Source: Bradyrhizobium sp. ORS 285 (GTDB lineage Bacteria; Pseudomonadota; Alphaproteobacteria; Rhizobiales; Xanthobacteraceae). Taken from it: a stretch of DNA of 64,000 bases. A program made the position numbers and the translations under genes. Where the stretch lies: NCBI RefSeq assembly GCF_900176205.1, contig NZ_LT859959.1, forward strand, positions 4,671,001 to 4,735,000, read 5' to 3'. The notes beneath the pieces were generated by a model. It was not told the DNA's origin and ran no database searches. It was given only the letters and a program-made list of their open reading frames with translations. Numbering within the stretch: the stretch's first letter is position 1; each line of letters starts with the position of its first letter. Below are positions 10,460 through 18,502 of the stretch, in pieces.

Positions 10460-10837
10460 GTGGGTTCACCGCTCCAGCAACTTTTTTGAGCAGAACATTG
10501 CCGTGCTCAGGGATCAAGCACTAACAAAGGGCAGAGCTGCCTATTGAACCGTCCTGAACCCGAAAGCTGGCGTTTCGGCCACTTTCGATCTCCCTGACCG
10601 CGCTCATGTGTCCGAACTGCACGCACCGGTGGCTTTTGCGGCGAGACCATGACCAGCTCAGGCGTCCTAACAAGAACGAGAGCAGAACAAACAACCCCTC
10701 GCCCCCCTGTTCCATCGGAGTTGTCCACAGGGACGCCCCGAATGCGGTCACGGAAGATTGACCACGCTGCAATAGCAGGGATTAACCCCGAAATGTGAAC
10801 TAACAAGAACTAATAGCGTTGCATTCGCCGCAATCGC
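10460..10837. other. Divergent intergenic region upstream of the amidoligase operon
   Basis: 378 bases with no convincing gene. Short open frames here lack ribosome-binding sites and family resemblance. It is less G+C-rich near 10790-10820 (ATGTGAACTAACAAGAAC), as expected for promoters of the flanking divergent genes. No operator-like palindrome stood out. Confidence 0.5.
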
Positions 10838-10865
10838 TTGATAGCTCGACTACACGTGCTATCTA
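10838..10865 (+). promoter_or_regulatory. Candidate sigma-70 promoter of the small SANT/Myb-like gene
   Basis: TTGATA at 10838-10843 and TATCTA at 10860-10865 are separated by 16 bp. This would start transcription just upstream of the AAAGGAG ribosome-binding site at 10882-10887. Read by eye only. Confidence 0.4.
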
Positions 10866-10894
10866 GGACGCCCATTGCCAAAAGGAGAATCACG

Positions 10895-11092
10895 TTGGCC
10901 AAGACAGCTAAGAAGGCAGCTACCAAGAAGTTGGCGCGCAAACCGTACACCGCCGCCGACATCAAGCTGCTGAAGCAGCACTCGAAGTCGAAGACCCCGG
11001 TTGCCAAGATCGCCAAGGCGATGAAGCGGACGGAAGGCTCGCTGCGTCAGAAGGCCCTGGCGCTCGGCATCGGCCTCGGCCACCAGCGGTAA
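10895..11092 (+). CDS. Small basic SANT/Myb-like putative DNA-binding protein
   Basis: 65 residues from a TTG start at 10895, chosen because AAAGGAG lies 7 nt upstream and the product begins with AKTAKKAATKKLARK. Starts further upstream would run through the promoter region. The lysine-rich N-terminal tail (~18 residues) is followed by YTAADIKLLKQHSKSKTPVA and then RTEGSLRQKALALGI. This is a tri-helical arrangement like SANT/Myb or homeodomain-like modules that choose a target with the third helix. Proteins of this sort occur widely in Bradyrhizobiaceae, without an established role as far as I know. It is transcribed away from the amidoligase operon, so control of that operon is possible but untested. 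Confidence 0.75.
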   Translation: MAKTAKKAATKKLARKPYTAADIKLLKQHSKSKTPVAKIAKAMKRTEGSLRQKALALGIGLGHQR

Positions 11093-11288
11093 TTTATTCG
11101 GCGCCGCTGTCGCGCGCGCGTCAGCGCGGCCAGCCCGGGTCCGTGTGCCGAGGCGGCGCTATCAGCCTGTCATCTGATCTCAGTTGCGATCGAGTCTCAG
11201 CTATGCGGCAGATCCCAGCTGCGATCAGATGCCGGTCGAGAAACAACCGGCAATCCTCTTCCACAGCTGAATAGCTGGCCCCTCCCGA

Positions 11289-12812
11289 CTACATCGTCGC
11301 GCCGAGCACCCAGGGCGCGAACTCGGCCCCGCCGAAATCGAAGCTCTCGCTCTTGGTCGGCTGCCCTGACGCCGTCTTCAGCATCAATTCGAAGATCCGC
11401 TGGCCGCATTCCTGCACGCTCTCCTCGCCATCGAGGATGGTGCCGCAATTGACGTCCATGTCGTCTTCCATCCGCTTGAACATCGGCGTGTTGGTCGCCA
11501 GCTTGATGGATGGCGCCGGCTTGCAGCCGAACACACTGCCACGCCCGGTGGTAAAGCAGACGAGATTGGCCCCGCCGGCCACCTGCCCGGTCGCAGCGAC
11601 GGGATCGTAGCCGGGCGTGTCCATGAACACGAAGCCCTTCTTGGTGACGGCCTCGGCATAATGCAGCACATCCACCAGATTGGTGCTGCCGGCCTTGGCC
11701 ATTGCGCCGAGCGACTTCTCCAGAATGGTGGTGAGGCCGCCGGCCTTGTTGCCCGGGCTCGGATTGGCGTTCATCTCCGCGCCTTCACGCGCTGTATACT
11801 CTTCCCACCAGCGCATCAGCGACACCAGCTTCTCGCCGACTTCGCGACTGACCGCGCGGCGCGTCAGCAGATGCTCGGCACCGTAGGTCTCAGGGGTCTC
11901 CGACAGAATCACCGTGCCACCATGTCGCACCAGCAGATCACTGGCGGCGCCGAGCGCTGGATTGGCCGAGATGCCCGAGTAACCGTCCGAGCCGCCACAT
12001 TGCAGAGCGACCGTCAGTTCGCTTGCGGGGACCGTCTCGCGGCGGACCTTGTTCGCATCCGCAAGCGCTTCCTTGACGAACGCAATGCCCGCCTCGACAG
12101 TCTTGCGGGTGCCGCCGACCTCCTGGATGTCCATGGCACGCAGGCGGCCAGCGAGCTTCTGCTCCTCCATCAGGCCGCCGATCTGATTGGCCTCGCAGCC
12201 GAGGCCGAGCACGATCACCGCAGAGAAGTTCACGTGACGCGCGTAGCCGCCGAGGGTTCGCCGCAACAGCTTTAACGGCTCATCCATCGTCATGCCGCAG
12301 CCGGTCTTGTGCGTCAGGGCGACAACGCCGTCGACATTGGGGTAGTCGGCGAGCGGATTGTCGCCGGTGAACGGATTCCTCTTGAAGACATCGGCAACCA
12401 GGCTCGCGACATGGGCACTGCAGTTCACCGAAGTCAGAAGCCCGATGTAGTTGCGGGTCGCGACGCGGCCGTCGGGGCGGCGAATGCCCTCGAACGTCGC
12501 GGGAAGATCGAAATTCGGCGTCGGCTTGACGTCGACGCCATAGGCGTAGTCCTTGGCGAAATCGCCCATGCCGCAGTTCTGTGTATGAACATGCTGGCCC
12601 GGCGCGATCGGCGCGGTCGCGAAGCCGATGATCTGGCCGTAACGGCGGATCGGCTCACCCTGCGCAATCGGACGCACTGCGACTTTATGCCCCGCCGGAA
12701 TGCGGTCGGCCGTGATCACCCCATCAGCCAGCGCGAGCCCGGGCGGCAGGCTCGCCCGCGCGATCAGGACGCTATCCTCGGGATGAAGCCGGATGACGGG
12801 GGCGGGAGCCAT
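11289..12812 (-). CDS. UxaA/GarD-family sugar-acid dehydratase
   Basis: 507 residues, the usual length of altronate or galactarate dehydratases. The N-terminal ~90 residues form an SAF-like domain ending near HTQNCGMGDFA. The catalytic part shows RPDGRVATRNYIG, TGCGMTMDEP, QCGGSDGYSGISANPA, and near the end CFTTGRGSVFGCKPAPSIK. These iron-dependent enzymes remove water from altronate, galactarate or related sugar acids to give 2-keto-3-deoxy acids. It is the last gene of a minus-strand cluster with an HpcH/HpaI aldolase and an Ldh2-type dehydrogenase, an arrangement like garD-garL. I cannot decide between altronate, galactarate and another aldarate as substrate. The ATG at 12812 has a purine-rich GAGAGAG upstream. 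Confidence 0.85.
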   Translation of the reverse strand: MAPAPVIRLHPEDSVLIARASLPPGLALADGVITADRIPAGHKVAVRPIAQGEPIRRYGQIIGFATAPIAPGQHVHTQNCGMGDFAKDYAYGVDVKPTPNFDLPATFEGIRRPDGRVATRNYIGLLTSVNCSAHVASLVADVFKRNPFTGDNPLADYPNVDGVVALTHKTGCGMTMDEPLKLLRRTLGGYARHVNFSAVIVLGLGCEANQIGGLMEEQKLAGRLRAMDIQEVGGTRKTVEAGIAFVKEALADANKVRRETVPASELTVALQCGGSDGYSGISANPALGAASDLLVRHGGTVILSETPETYGAEHLLTRRAVSREVGEKLVSLMRWWEEYTAREGAEMNANPSPGNKAGGLTTILEKSLGAMAKAGSTNLVDVLHYAEAVTKKGFVFMDTPGYDPVAATGQVAGGANLVCFTTGRGSVFGCKPAPSIKLATNTPMFKRMEDDMDVNCGTILDGEESVQECGQRIFELMLKTASGQPTKSESFDFGGAEFAPWVLGATM

Positions 12813-12867
12813 GGCAGTCTCTCTCGTTTGAATAGATCGCTCGCGTAGACATGCGCTGACAGCGAGT

Positions 12868-12897
12868 GCGAATAGCGGTGGAGTGCCCCCTATTCGC
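12868..12897 (-). terminator. Intercistronic hairpin between aldolase and dehydratase genes
   Basis: GCGAATAG at 12868-12875 pairs perfectly with CTATTCGC at 12890-12897 around a 14-nt G/C-rich loop. It lies in the 107-bp gap between two genes on the same strand. No T-run follows on the minus strand, so partial termination or mRNA protection is more likely than a strong stop. Confidence 0.4.
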
Positions 12898-12919
12898 TAC
12901 TCCCTATCAGCAATTCGCC

Positions 12920-13699
12920 TCAGGCCTTGCCGCCGGAGTCCTTGCGCGTCTGGGCGACCTGCTGGCGGGCATAGACCTGCATCAGGCCGACCTCGTTCGA
13001 CAAGGTCACCAGCTTGAAGCCCATGTTGATGGCCCGCACCGCGCCCTCGGCCCCACTGCAATGGATGCCGGGATTGAGGCCGCGCTTGCCGCACTCCTTC
13101 ACGATCTTCTCATAGATCTTGAGGATCTCCGGCTCGTCGCGATCGAGCTTCGGCACGAGGCCGTAGGAGAAGCCGAGGTCGGAGGGTCCGATATAGACGC
13201 CGTCGATGCCCTCGACGTCGAGGATGGCTTCCATGTTCTCGACCGCCGTCCTGGTCTCCATCATCGGCAGCAGCACGATCTCGTCATTGGCCGTCTTCTG
13301 GTACTCACCCGCGCTGCCATACATGCCGGAGCGGATCGGGCCGTTGGAGCGCACGCCCTTCGGCGGATACTTCGAATAGGACACGAGATTGCGGGCTTCC
13401 TGCGGCGTATTGACCATTGGGCAGATCACGCCATAGGCGCCGCCGTCGAGCACCTTGCCGATGATGCCGGGCTCGTTCCACGGCACGCGCACCATCGGCG
13501 TCACCGGATGAGCGTGCATTGCCTGGAAACACTGCACCATGGACAGATAGTCCTGCACGCCATGCTGCATATCCACGGTGACGCTGTCGAAGCCGCACTG
13601 CGCCACGACCTCCGCGGAAAACCCCGAGGGGATCGCGAGCCAGGCATTCACCACCGTCTTGCCTTCGGCCCAGAGCTGCTTGACTTTATTATTCGCCAC
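12920..13699 (-). CDS. HpcH/HpaI-family class II aldolase
   Basis: 259 residues from a GTG at 13699 (GTG GCG AAT AAT). It is chosen because AAGGGAAGGAAA lies just upstream; in-frame codons further up to 13783 lack such a site. Family features are VTVDMQHG (the catalytic His region), MVRVPWNEP, PMVNTPQEAR, the metal-binding Glu of MMETRTAVEN and the Asp of IGPSDLG. These metal-dependent aldolases release pyruvate from 4-hydroxy-2-oxo acids. Two jobs are plausible: cleaving a keto-deoxy sugar acid made by the neighbouring UxaA-like dehydratase, or replacing HpaI in the hpa pathway 2 kb away, which has no other aldolase here. The usual GEH motif of HpaI/GarL reads MQH in this protein. Confidence 0.82.
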   Translation of the reverse strand: MANNKVKQLWAEGKTVVNAWLAIPSGFSAEVVAQCGFDSVTVDMQHGVQDYLSMVQCFQAMHAHPVTPMVRVPWNEPGIIGKVLDGGAYGVICPMVNTPQEARNLVSYSKYPPKGVRSNGPIRSGMYGSAGEYQKTANDEIVLLPMMETRTAVENMEAILDVEGIDGVYIGPSDLGFSYGLVPKLDRDEPEILKIYEKIVKECGKRGLNPGIHCSGAEGAVRAINMGFKLVTLSNEVGLMQVYARQQVAQTRKDSGGKA

Positions 13700-13819
13700 G
13701 ACTGCGTTTCCTTCCCTTGTTGTTCGATTGACGTTGTTGAACTCGTTCTCGCCGATGCGCGAGTACGATGCAATCCTGCTCACCCCGGATACTTCGCGCC
13801 ACCGGCAGTCACACTGACA

Positions 13820-14905
13820 TCACGATGTCGCCCGCTGAATGCTCGCTTCGCTGACACCCACTTCGCGGGCCGTGCTCACGATCGCTGCCCAGGTATCATC
13901 CGGCAACGGCACGCCATTGGCGGTCCGATCAGCCCGCGTCTTGCGCTCGACGTCGCCCGGCACCAGCACCTGATCAACGCCCGCCACGGGCTTCGTCCCG
14001 CGGATGAAATCCGTATAGCGGGTGATCTCGCCGTCGAAGAAGCTGGCAGGATCGACCACCTTCGGGTCGATGTAGATCGCCAGCATGCCATTGGCGAAGC
14101 GCCGGCCGGACGAGGTCGCGCCTGTGCCGGTCAGCGCACCGCCAAGCAATTCGCAAATGAAGGCGAGGCCCGAGCCCTTGTGCTCGCCGAAGGCGCGGAT
14201 CGCTCCCGTTCCCTTGGTGTGGTCGCGCGGACCTTCCGCCTCGTAGGGCCCGTAAAGCACGGAGGGATCCTCGCTCAGCGTCCCGTCGGCATCGATCAGC
14301 GCACCCTTGGGCAGCTTCTTGCCGCCACGGCTCGCCACCAGCACCTTGCCTTCGGCAACGATGGAAGTCGCGAAATCGAGCACGATCGGATCCTGGCCCT
14401 GCCGGGGGATGCCGACACAATAAGGCGCAGTGGAGAACCGCTTCTCGACGCCGCCATAGGGCGCCACCAGCAGCGAGCCGGCAGCGGTGACGAAATGGAT
14501 CGAGACGAGCCCTTCGGCGGCGGCCATTTCTGCCCAGTCCCCGACGCGACCGAGATGGCCGGAATTCCGCAGCGCCAGCGCGGCCAGGCCGCTCCTCTTG
14601 CAGCGCTCGATGCCGATCTTCACCGCCTGCGGTGTCACCGTCTGGCCGTAGCCGAATTTGCCATCGACCACCACCAGCGAAGGCGTATCCACCACGATGT
14701 CAGCGGTCTGATTGGGAACGATCGAGCCCATCTTCTGCCAGCGGATGTAGACGGGGACGCGGATCACGCCATGGCTGTCATGCCCGGTGAGATTCGCCGT
14801 TGTGAGGTAGGTGGCAATCCGGCGCGCCTCCTCCGGCGAGGAGTGAGCATGTTCGAAGACGTCGGCGACGAAATCGATGAGGCGCGCAACCTTGATTGTG
14901 ACCAT
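13820..14905 (-). CDS. Ldh2-family malate/lactate dehydrogenase-like oxidoreductase
   Basis: 361 residues, the normal size for the type-2 malate/L-lactate dehydrogenase family, which has its own NAD(P) fold rather than a classical Rossmann domain. Visible features are LTGHDSHGVIRVPVY with the catalytic His, GYGQTVTPQAVK, LRNSGHLGRVGDWAEMAA, APYGG and AFGEHKGSGLAFI. Members reduce or oxidise 2-oxo/2-hydroxy acids, including ureidoglycolate, sulfolactate and delta-1-piperideine-2-carboxylate, so the substrate cannot be assigned by sequence alone. It is the first gene of the aldolase-dehydratase cluster (120 bp before the aldolase start) and probably handles an aldehyde or oxo-acid product of that route. 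Confidence 0.85.
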   Translation of the reverse strand: MVTIKVARLIDFVADVFEHAHSSPEEARRIATYLTTANLTGHDSHGVIRVPVYIRWQKMGSIVPNQTADIVVDTPSLVVVDGKFGYGQTVTPQAVKIGIERCKRSGLAALALRNSGHLGRVGDWAEMAAAEGLVSIHFVTAAGSLLVAPYGGVEKRFSTAPYCVGIPRQGQDPIVLDFATSIVAEGKVLVASRGGKKLPKGALIDADGTLSEDPSVLYGPYEAEGPRDHTKGTGAIRAFGEHKGSGLAFICELLGGALTGTGATSSGRRFANGMLAIYIDPKVVDPASFFDGEITRYTDFIRGTKPVAGVDQVLVPGDVERKTRADRTANGVPLPDDTWAAIVSTAREVGVSEASIQRATS

Positions 14906-15081
14906 GACAACTCGCGGGTTCGATCAGCATGCAAAGCAGAGTTAGCATGGATTGCCATGCCTGCGACGCACGCCCTCTCCGCTCGACTGCATCGCTTCTT
15001 ATCAAACTGTTGAAGTGACTGCCAAGCACGAGGACTGTTCGGGGGCGAGATTGCGCGATGCTTGCTTCCTTCGGCACGGCG

Positions 15082-15597
15082 TCAGTCATCGCCCCCAGCA
15101 TCGGTCTCGCCACCGCCGCCGATGCTCTGCTCGAGTTCGCCCAGCATTTTGTGCAGCGCGGCAAGCTTGCGTGCGCCATAGCGCCGGGCAATCGTGGCGT
15201 AGATCGCCTCGGAATTCGGCGCAACCTGCGCAATCAGTTTCAAGCCCTTGGTCGAAATCGACAACACGCCTCTCCGCATGTCGCGCGCATCCACCTCGCG
15301 CTGAACGAGGCCACGCGCCTCCAGATCGCGCAGAATGCGCGACAGGCTGGGACCGAGCAGGAAGGCGACGCGCGCCAGCTCCGTCACCTCGATCGCATCG
15401 ACAGCCGCCAGCGCACGCAGGATGCGCCATTGCTGCTCCGTCAATCCATGCGCGCGTAGATTCGGCCGGAACTGCCGCATGACCGCCTCGCGCGCCCGCA
15501 GCAGCGCCATCGGGAGCGATTGCGAGAAGTCGCGCATCGGCACCTTGCGGGCCTCCTTGGCCGGCGGCCTTACGCCCCTTGGCTTGCTCTCGCTCAT
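15082..15597 (-). CDS. hpaR: HpaR, MarR-family repressor of homoprotocatechuate degradation
   Basis: 171 residues. Residues ~25-155 form a winged helix-turn-helix MarR domain (SLPMALLRAREAVMRQFRP, GLTEQQWRILRAL, LARVAFLLGPSLSRILRDLE, RRGVLSISTKG). The MRDFSQSLPMALLRARE opening is characteristic of HpaR, which represses the hpa meta-cleavage operon until an aromatic acid binds. It is divergent from hpaH, and a perfect 12-bp palindrome lies in the shared 115-bp promoter region. The basic N-terminal ~20 residues and the glycine/aspartate-rich tail are probably disordered. Confidence 0.88.
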   Translation of the reverse strand: MSESKPRGVRPPAKEARKVPMRDFSQSLPMALLRAREAVMRQFRPNLRAHGLTEQQWRILRALAAVDAIEVTELARVAFLLGPSLSRILRDLEARGLVQREVDARDMRRGVLSISTKGLKLIAQVAPNSEAIYATIARRYGARKLAALHKMLGELEQSIGGGGETDAGGDD

Positions 15598-15647
15598 CTC
15601 ACGATCCCACCGCCCGTTATTTGCACTGCAACAACAACCGTTTCGAT

Positions 15648-15676
15648 TTGCCGGCCAAAACTTAACATGTTAATCA
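15648..15676 (+). promoter_or_regulatory. hpa operon promoter with HpaR-type operator
   Basis: TTGCCG (15648-15653) and TAATCA (15671-15676) are separated by 17 bp, a plausible sigma-70 promoter for hpaH. The perfect palindrome TTAACATGTTAA at 15662-15673 overlaps the spacer and the -10 box, where a MarR repressor would block RNA polymerase. hpaR reads away from it on the other strand, so autoregulation is also likely. Confidence 0.6.
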
Positions 15677-15712
15677 ACTGCCGCCATCTGTTTCCTGCAG
15701 GGAATACGCCTC

Positions 15713-16519
15713 ATGCCGCTGTCGAGCGACCAGATTCACAGCTGCGCGCTGCGCCTTGATCAGGCCGAGAAGTCTCGCCGCCAGATTCGTCAGCTGTCGC
15801 AGGAGCATCCGGACATCACGATTGCCGATGCCTATGCGATCCAGAAGGCCTGGATCGACATCAAGGTGGCCGAGGGACGCATCATCAAGGGACACAAGAT
15901 CGGGCTGACGTCGAAGGCGATGCAGAGCGCGCTTGCTATCGACGAGCCGGATTCCGGCGTGCTGCTGGACGACATGTTCTTCGCAGACGGCGGGATCGTG
16001 CCGTCCGACCGGTTCATCGCCACGCGGATCGAGGCCGAGCTGGCCTTCGTCATGAAGCATCGTCTCGCAGGGCCGGACTGCACGCTGTTCGACGTACTCA
16101 ACGCGACCGACTTCGTCGTGCCAGCGCTGGAAATTCTCGACACCAGGATCGAGCGCGTCGATCCCCAGACCAAGGCAACGCGCAAGATCTTCGATACGAT
16201 CGCGGACAACGCTGCCAATGCGGGTATCGTGGTCGGCGGCCGGCCATTGCGACCTGTTGATACCGATCTGCGCTGGGTCGGCGCCCTCTGCTATAAGAAC
16301 GGCCAGCTCGAAGAGACCGGGCTGGCTGCCGGCGTGTTGAACAATCCCGCCACCGCCGTGGCGTGGCTCGCCAACAAGATCGCCGCGCATGGGCTAGCCT
16401 TGGAGCCAGGCCAGGTCGTCCTCGCGGGCTCCTTCATTCGGCCGATCGAGGCGCGCAAGGGCGATACGATCCAAGCCGACTACGGTCCCTATGGGACGGT
16501 GAGCTGTTACTTCGCCTGA
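15713..16519 (+). CDS. hpaH: HpaH, 2-oxo-hept-4-ene-1,7-dioate hydratase
   Basis: 268 residues, normal for HpaH. It belongs to the hydratase/decarboxylase branch of the FAH superfamily (MhpD/HpaH/DmpE). Visible motifs are ITIADAYAIQKAWID, IKGHKIGLTSKAMQ, the metal-binding EAELAFV, and LAGSFIRPIEARKGDTI. HpaH adds water to 2-oxo-hept-4-ene-1,7-dioate, giving 4-hydroxy-2-oxo-heptane-1,7-dioate for aldol cleavage. The ATG at 15713 has AGGGA 9 nt upstream. It is the first gene of a five-gene plus-strand operon and is controlled by the divergent hpaR region. Confidence 0.92.
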   Translation: MPLSSDQIHSCALRLDQAEKSRRQIRQLSQEHPDITIADAYAIQKAWIDIKVAEGRIIKGHKIGLTSKAMQSALAIDEPDSGVLLDDMFFADGGIVPSDRFIATRIEAELAFVMKHRLAGPDCTLFDVLNATDFVVPALEILDTRIERVDPQTKATRKIFDTIADNAANAGIVVGGRPLRPVDTDLRWVGALCYKNGQLEETGLAAGVLNNPATAVAWLANKIAAHGLALEPGQVVLAGSFIRPIEARKGDTIQADYGPYGTVSCYFA

Positions 16520-16543
16520 CGCCTGGACCGGAGCGATTGCACC

Positions 16544-16936
16544 ATGCCGCATTTCAGCATCGAATACTCAGCCAATCTTGACGCCCGCGTCGACGTGGCC
16601 GCGGTCTGTGAGATCGTCCGCAAGGCGGCGAGCGAGACCGGGATCTTCCCGATCGGCGGCATCCGGGTCCGTGCCCTCCGCTGCGAGCACTACGCCATCG
16701 CCGACGGCAAGGCCGACTACGGTTTTCTCGCCATGCTGCTGCGGCTCGGCGAAGGACGCGACCTGCCGGCGCGGCAGAAGGCCGGCGAATACGTCTTCAA
16801 AGCGCTCTCTGACTACCTCGATCCGGTGTTCGCGAGCAGCAAGTTCGCGCTGTCCTTCGACATGCAGATCAACGACGCGGCGACCAGCTGGAAACGCAAC
16901 AACATCCACGACGCCCTGAAAGCCAAAACGCCCTGA
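16544..16936 (+). CDS. hpaF: HpaF, 5-carboxymethyl-2-hydroxymuconate delta-isomerase
   Basis: 130 residues, matching the CHMI family (HpaF/HpcD, ~126). After removal of Met, Pro2 would be the catalytic N-terminal proline of this tautomerase-fold enzyme (MPHFSIEYSANL). RVRALRCEHYAIADG and FALSFDMQIND are also conserved. It converts 5-carboxymethyl-2-hydroxymuconate to 5-oxo-pent-3-ene-1,2,5-tricarboxylate. It lies 24 bp downstream of hpaH and 15 bp before hpaE. Confidence 0.92.
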   Translation: MPHFSIEYSANLDARVDVAAVCEIVRKAASETGIFPIGGIRVRALRCEHYAIADGKADYGFLAMLLRLGEGRDLPARQKAGEYVFKALSDYLDPVFASSKFALSFDMQINDAATSWKRNNIHDALKAKTP

Positions 16937-16951
16937 AAGCGGAGGCATCCC

Positions 16952-18490
16952 ATGGATAAGGCCACTCCCAAAGCCGACATCTACAAGGCCAATCTCGATC
17001 GCGCTGCCCCCCTGCTCGCGAAACTCAAGGACGAAGGCATCGGCCATTTCATCGACGGCAAGGTGGTGCCGGCGATTTCGGGCGCGACGTTCGAGACGAA
17101 GTCGCCGATCGACAATGCCGTACTGGCCACGGTGGCGCGCGGCAATGCCGAGGATATCGACCGCGCCGCGACCTCGGCGGCGCTGGCGTTCAAATCCTGG
17201 CGCGACATGGCGCCGGCGCTGAGGCGCAAGCTCTTGCATCGCGTGGCCGACGCGATCGAGGAGCACGCCGACGACATCGCCGTGCTCGAATGCATCGACA
17301 CCGGACAGGCCTATCGCTTCATGGCCAAGGCCGCGATCCGCGCCGCCGAGAATTTCCGTTTCTTCGCCGACAAATGCACCGAGGCGCGCGACGGCCTGAG
17401 CACGCCGAGCGAGGAGCACTGGAACATCTCGACCCGGGTGCCGATCGGCCCGGTCGGCGTGATCACGCCGTGGAACACGCCGTTCATGCTGTCGACCTGG
17501 AAGATCGCGCCCGCGCTCGCCGCCGGCTGTACGGTCGTGCACAAGCCGGCGGAGTGGTCGCCGATCACGGCGCAATGGCTGGCGAAGCTCGCCAAGGACG
17601 CCGGCATTCCCGACGGCGTGCTCAACACGGTTCATGGCTTCGGCGAGGAGGCCGGCAAGGCGCTGACCGAGCATCCCGCGATCAAGGCGATCGGCTTCGT
17701 CGGCGAGAGCGCGACGGGCTCCGCGATCATGGCGCAGGGCGCACCGACCCTGAAGCGCGTGCATTTCGAGCTCGGCGGCAAGAACCCGGTCATCGTGTTC
17801 GACGATGCCGATCTCGACCGCGCGCTCGATGCGGTCGTATTCATGATCTACTCGCTCAACGGCGAGCGCTGTACCTCCTCGAGCCGCCTGCTGGTGCAGC
17901 AGAGCATCGCCGAGACCTTCACGGCCAAGCTCGCCGCGCGCGTGCGCGCATTGAAGGTCGGCCACCCGCTCGACCCCGCCACCGAGATCGGGCCGCTGAT
18001 CCATGAGCGACATCTCGCCAAGGTCTGCTCCTATGCCGAGATCGCACAGCAGGACGGCGCGATCATCGCCGTCGGCGGCAAGCCGTTCGCGGGTCCGGGC
18101 GGCGGCCATTATGTCGAGCCGACGCTCATCACCGGCGCGAGCCAGACCATGCGCGTCGCGCAGGAAGAGGTGTTCGGCCCGTTCCTCACCGTGATCCCGT
18201 TCGCCGACGAAGCCGACGCGATCGCGATCGCCAACGACGTGCAGTATGGCCTCACCGGCTACGTCTGGACCGGCGACATGGGCCGCGCGCTGCGCGTCGC
18301 CGACGCGCTCGAGGCCGGCATGATCTGGTTGAACTCGGAGAACGTCCGCCATCTGCCGACGCCGTTCGGCGGCATGAAGGCGTCGGGCATCGGCCGCGAC
18401 GGCGGCGACTATTCGTTCGACTTCTACATGGAGACCAAGCACGTCTCGCTCGCGCGCGGCACCCACAAGATCCAGCGGCTCGGCGTGTAA
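16952..18490 (+). CDS. hpaE: HpaE, 5-carboxymethyl-2-hydroxymuconate semialdehyde dehydrogenase
   Basis: 512 residues, an aldehyde dehydrogenase with the full set of motifs: TPWNTPFMLSTWKIAPAL, the general base Glu in FELGGKNPVIVFDDAD, the nucleophilic Cys in NGERCTSS, and EEVFGPFLTVIPF. With hpaF and hpaH as neighbours the substrate is almost certainly 5-carboxymethyl-2-hydroxymuconate semialdehyde, oxidised with NAD+ after ring cleavage of homoprotocatechuate. AAGCGGAGGCATCCC gives a strong ribosome-binding site before the ATG. Confidence 0.92.
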   Translation: MDKATPKADIYKANLDRAAPLLAKLKDEGIGHFIDGKVVPAISGATFETKSPIDNAVLATVARGNAEDIDRAATSAALAFKSWRDMAPALRRKLLHRVADAIEEHADDIAVLECIDTGQAYRFMAKAAIRAAENFRFFADKCTEARDGLSTPSEEHWNISTRVPIGPVGVITPWNTPFMLSTWKIAPALAAGCTVVHKPAEWSPITAQWLAKLAKDAGIPDGVLNTVHGFGEEAGKALTEHPAIKAIGFVGESATGSAIMAQGAPTLKRVHFELGGKNPVIVFDDADLDRALDAVVFMIYSLNGERCTSSSRLLVQQSIAETFTAKLAARVRALKVGHPLDPATEIGPLIHERHLAKVCSYAEIAQQDGAIIAVGGKPFAGPGGGHYVEPTLITGASQTMRVAQEEVFGPFLTVIPFADEADAIAIANDVQYGLTGYVWTGDMGRALRVADALEAGMIWLNSENVRHLPTPFGGMKASGIGRDGGDYSFDFYMETKHVSLARGTHKIQRLGV

Positions 18491-18502
18491 GGAGAAATGC
18501 CC

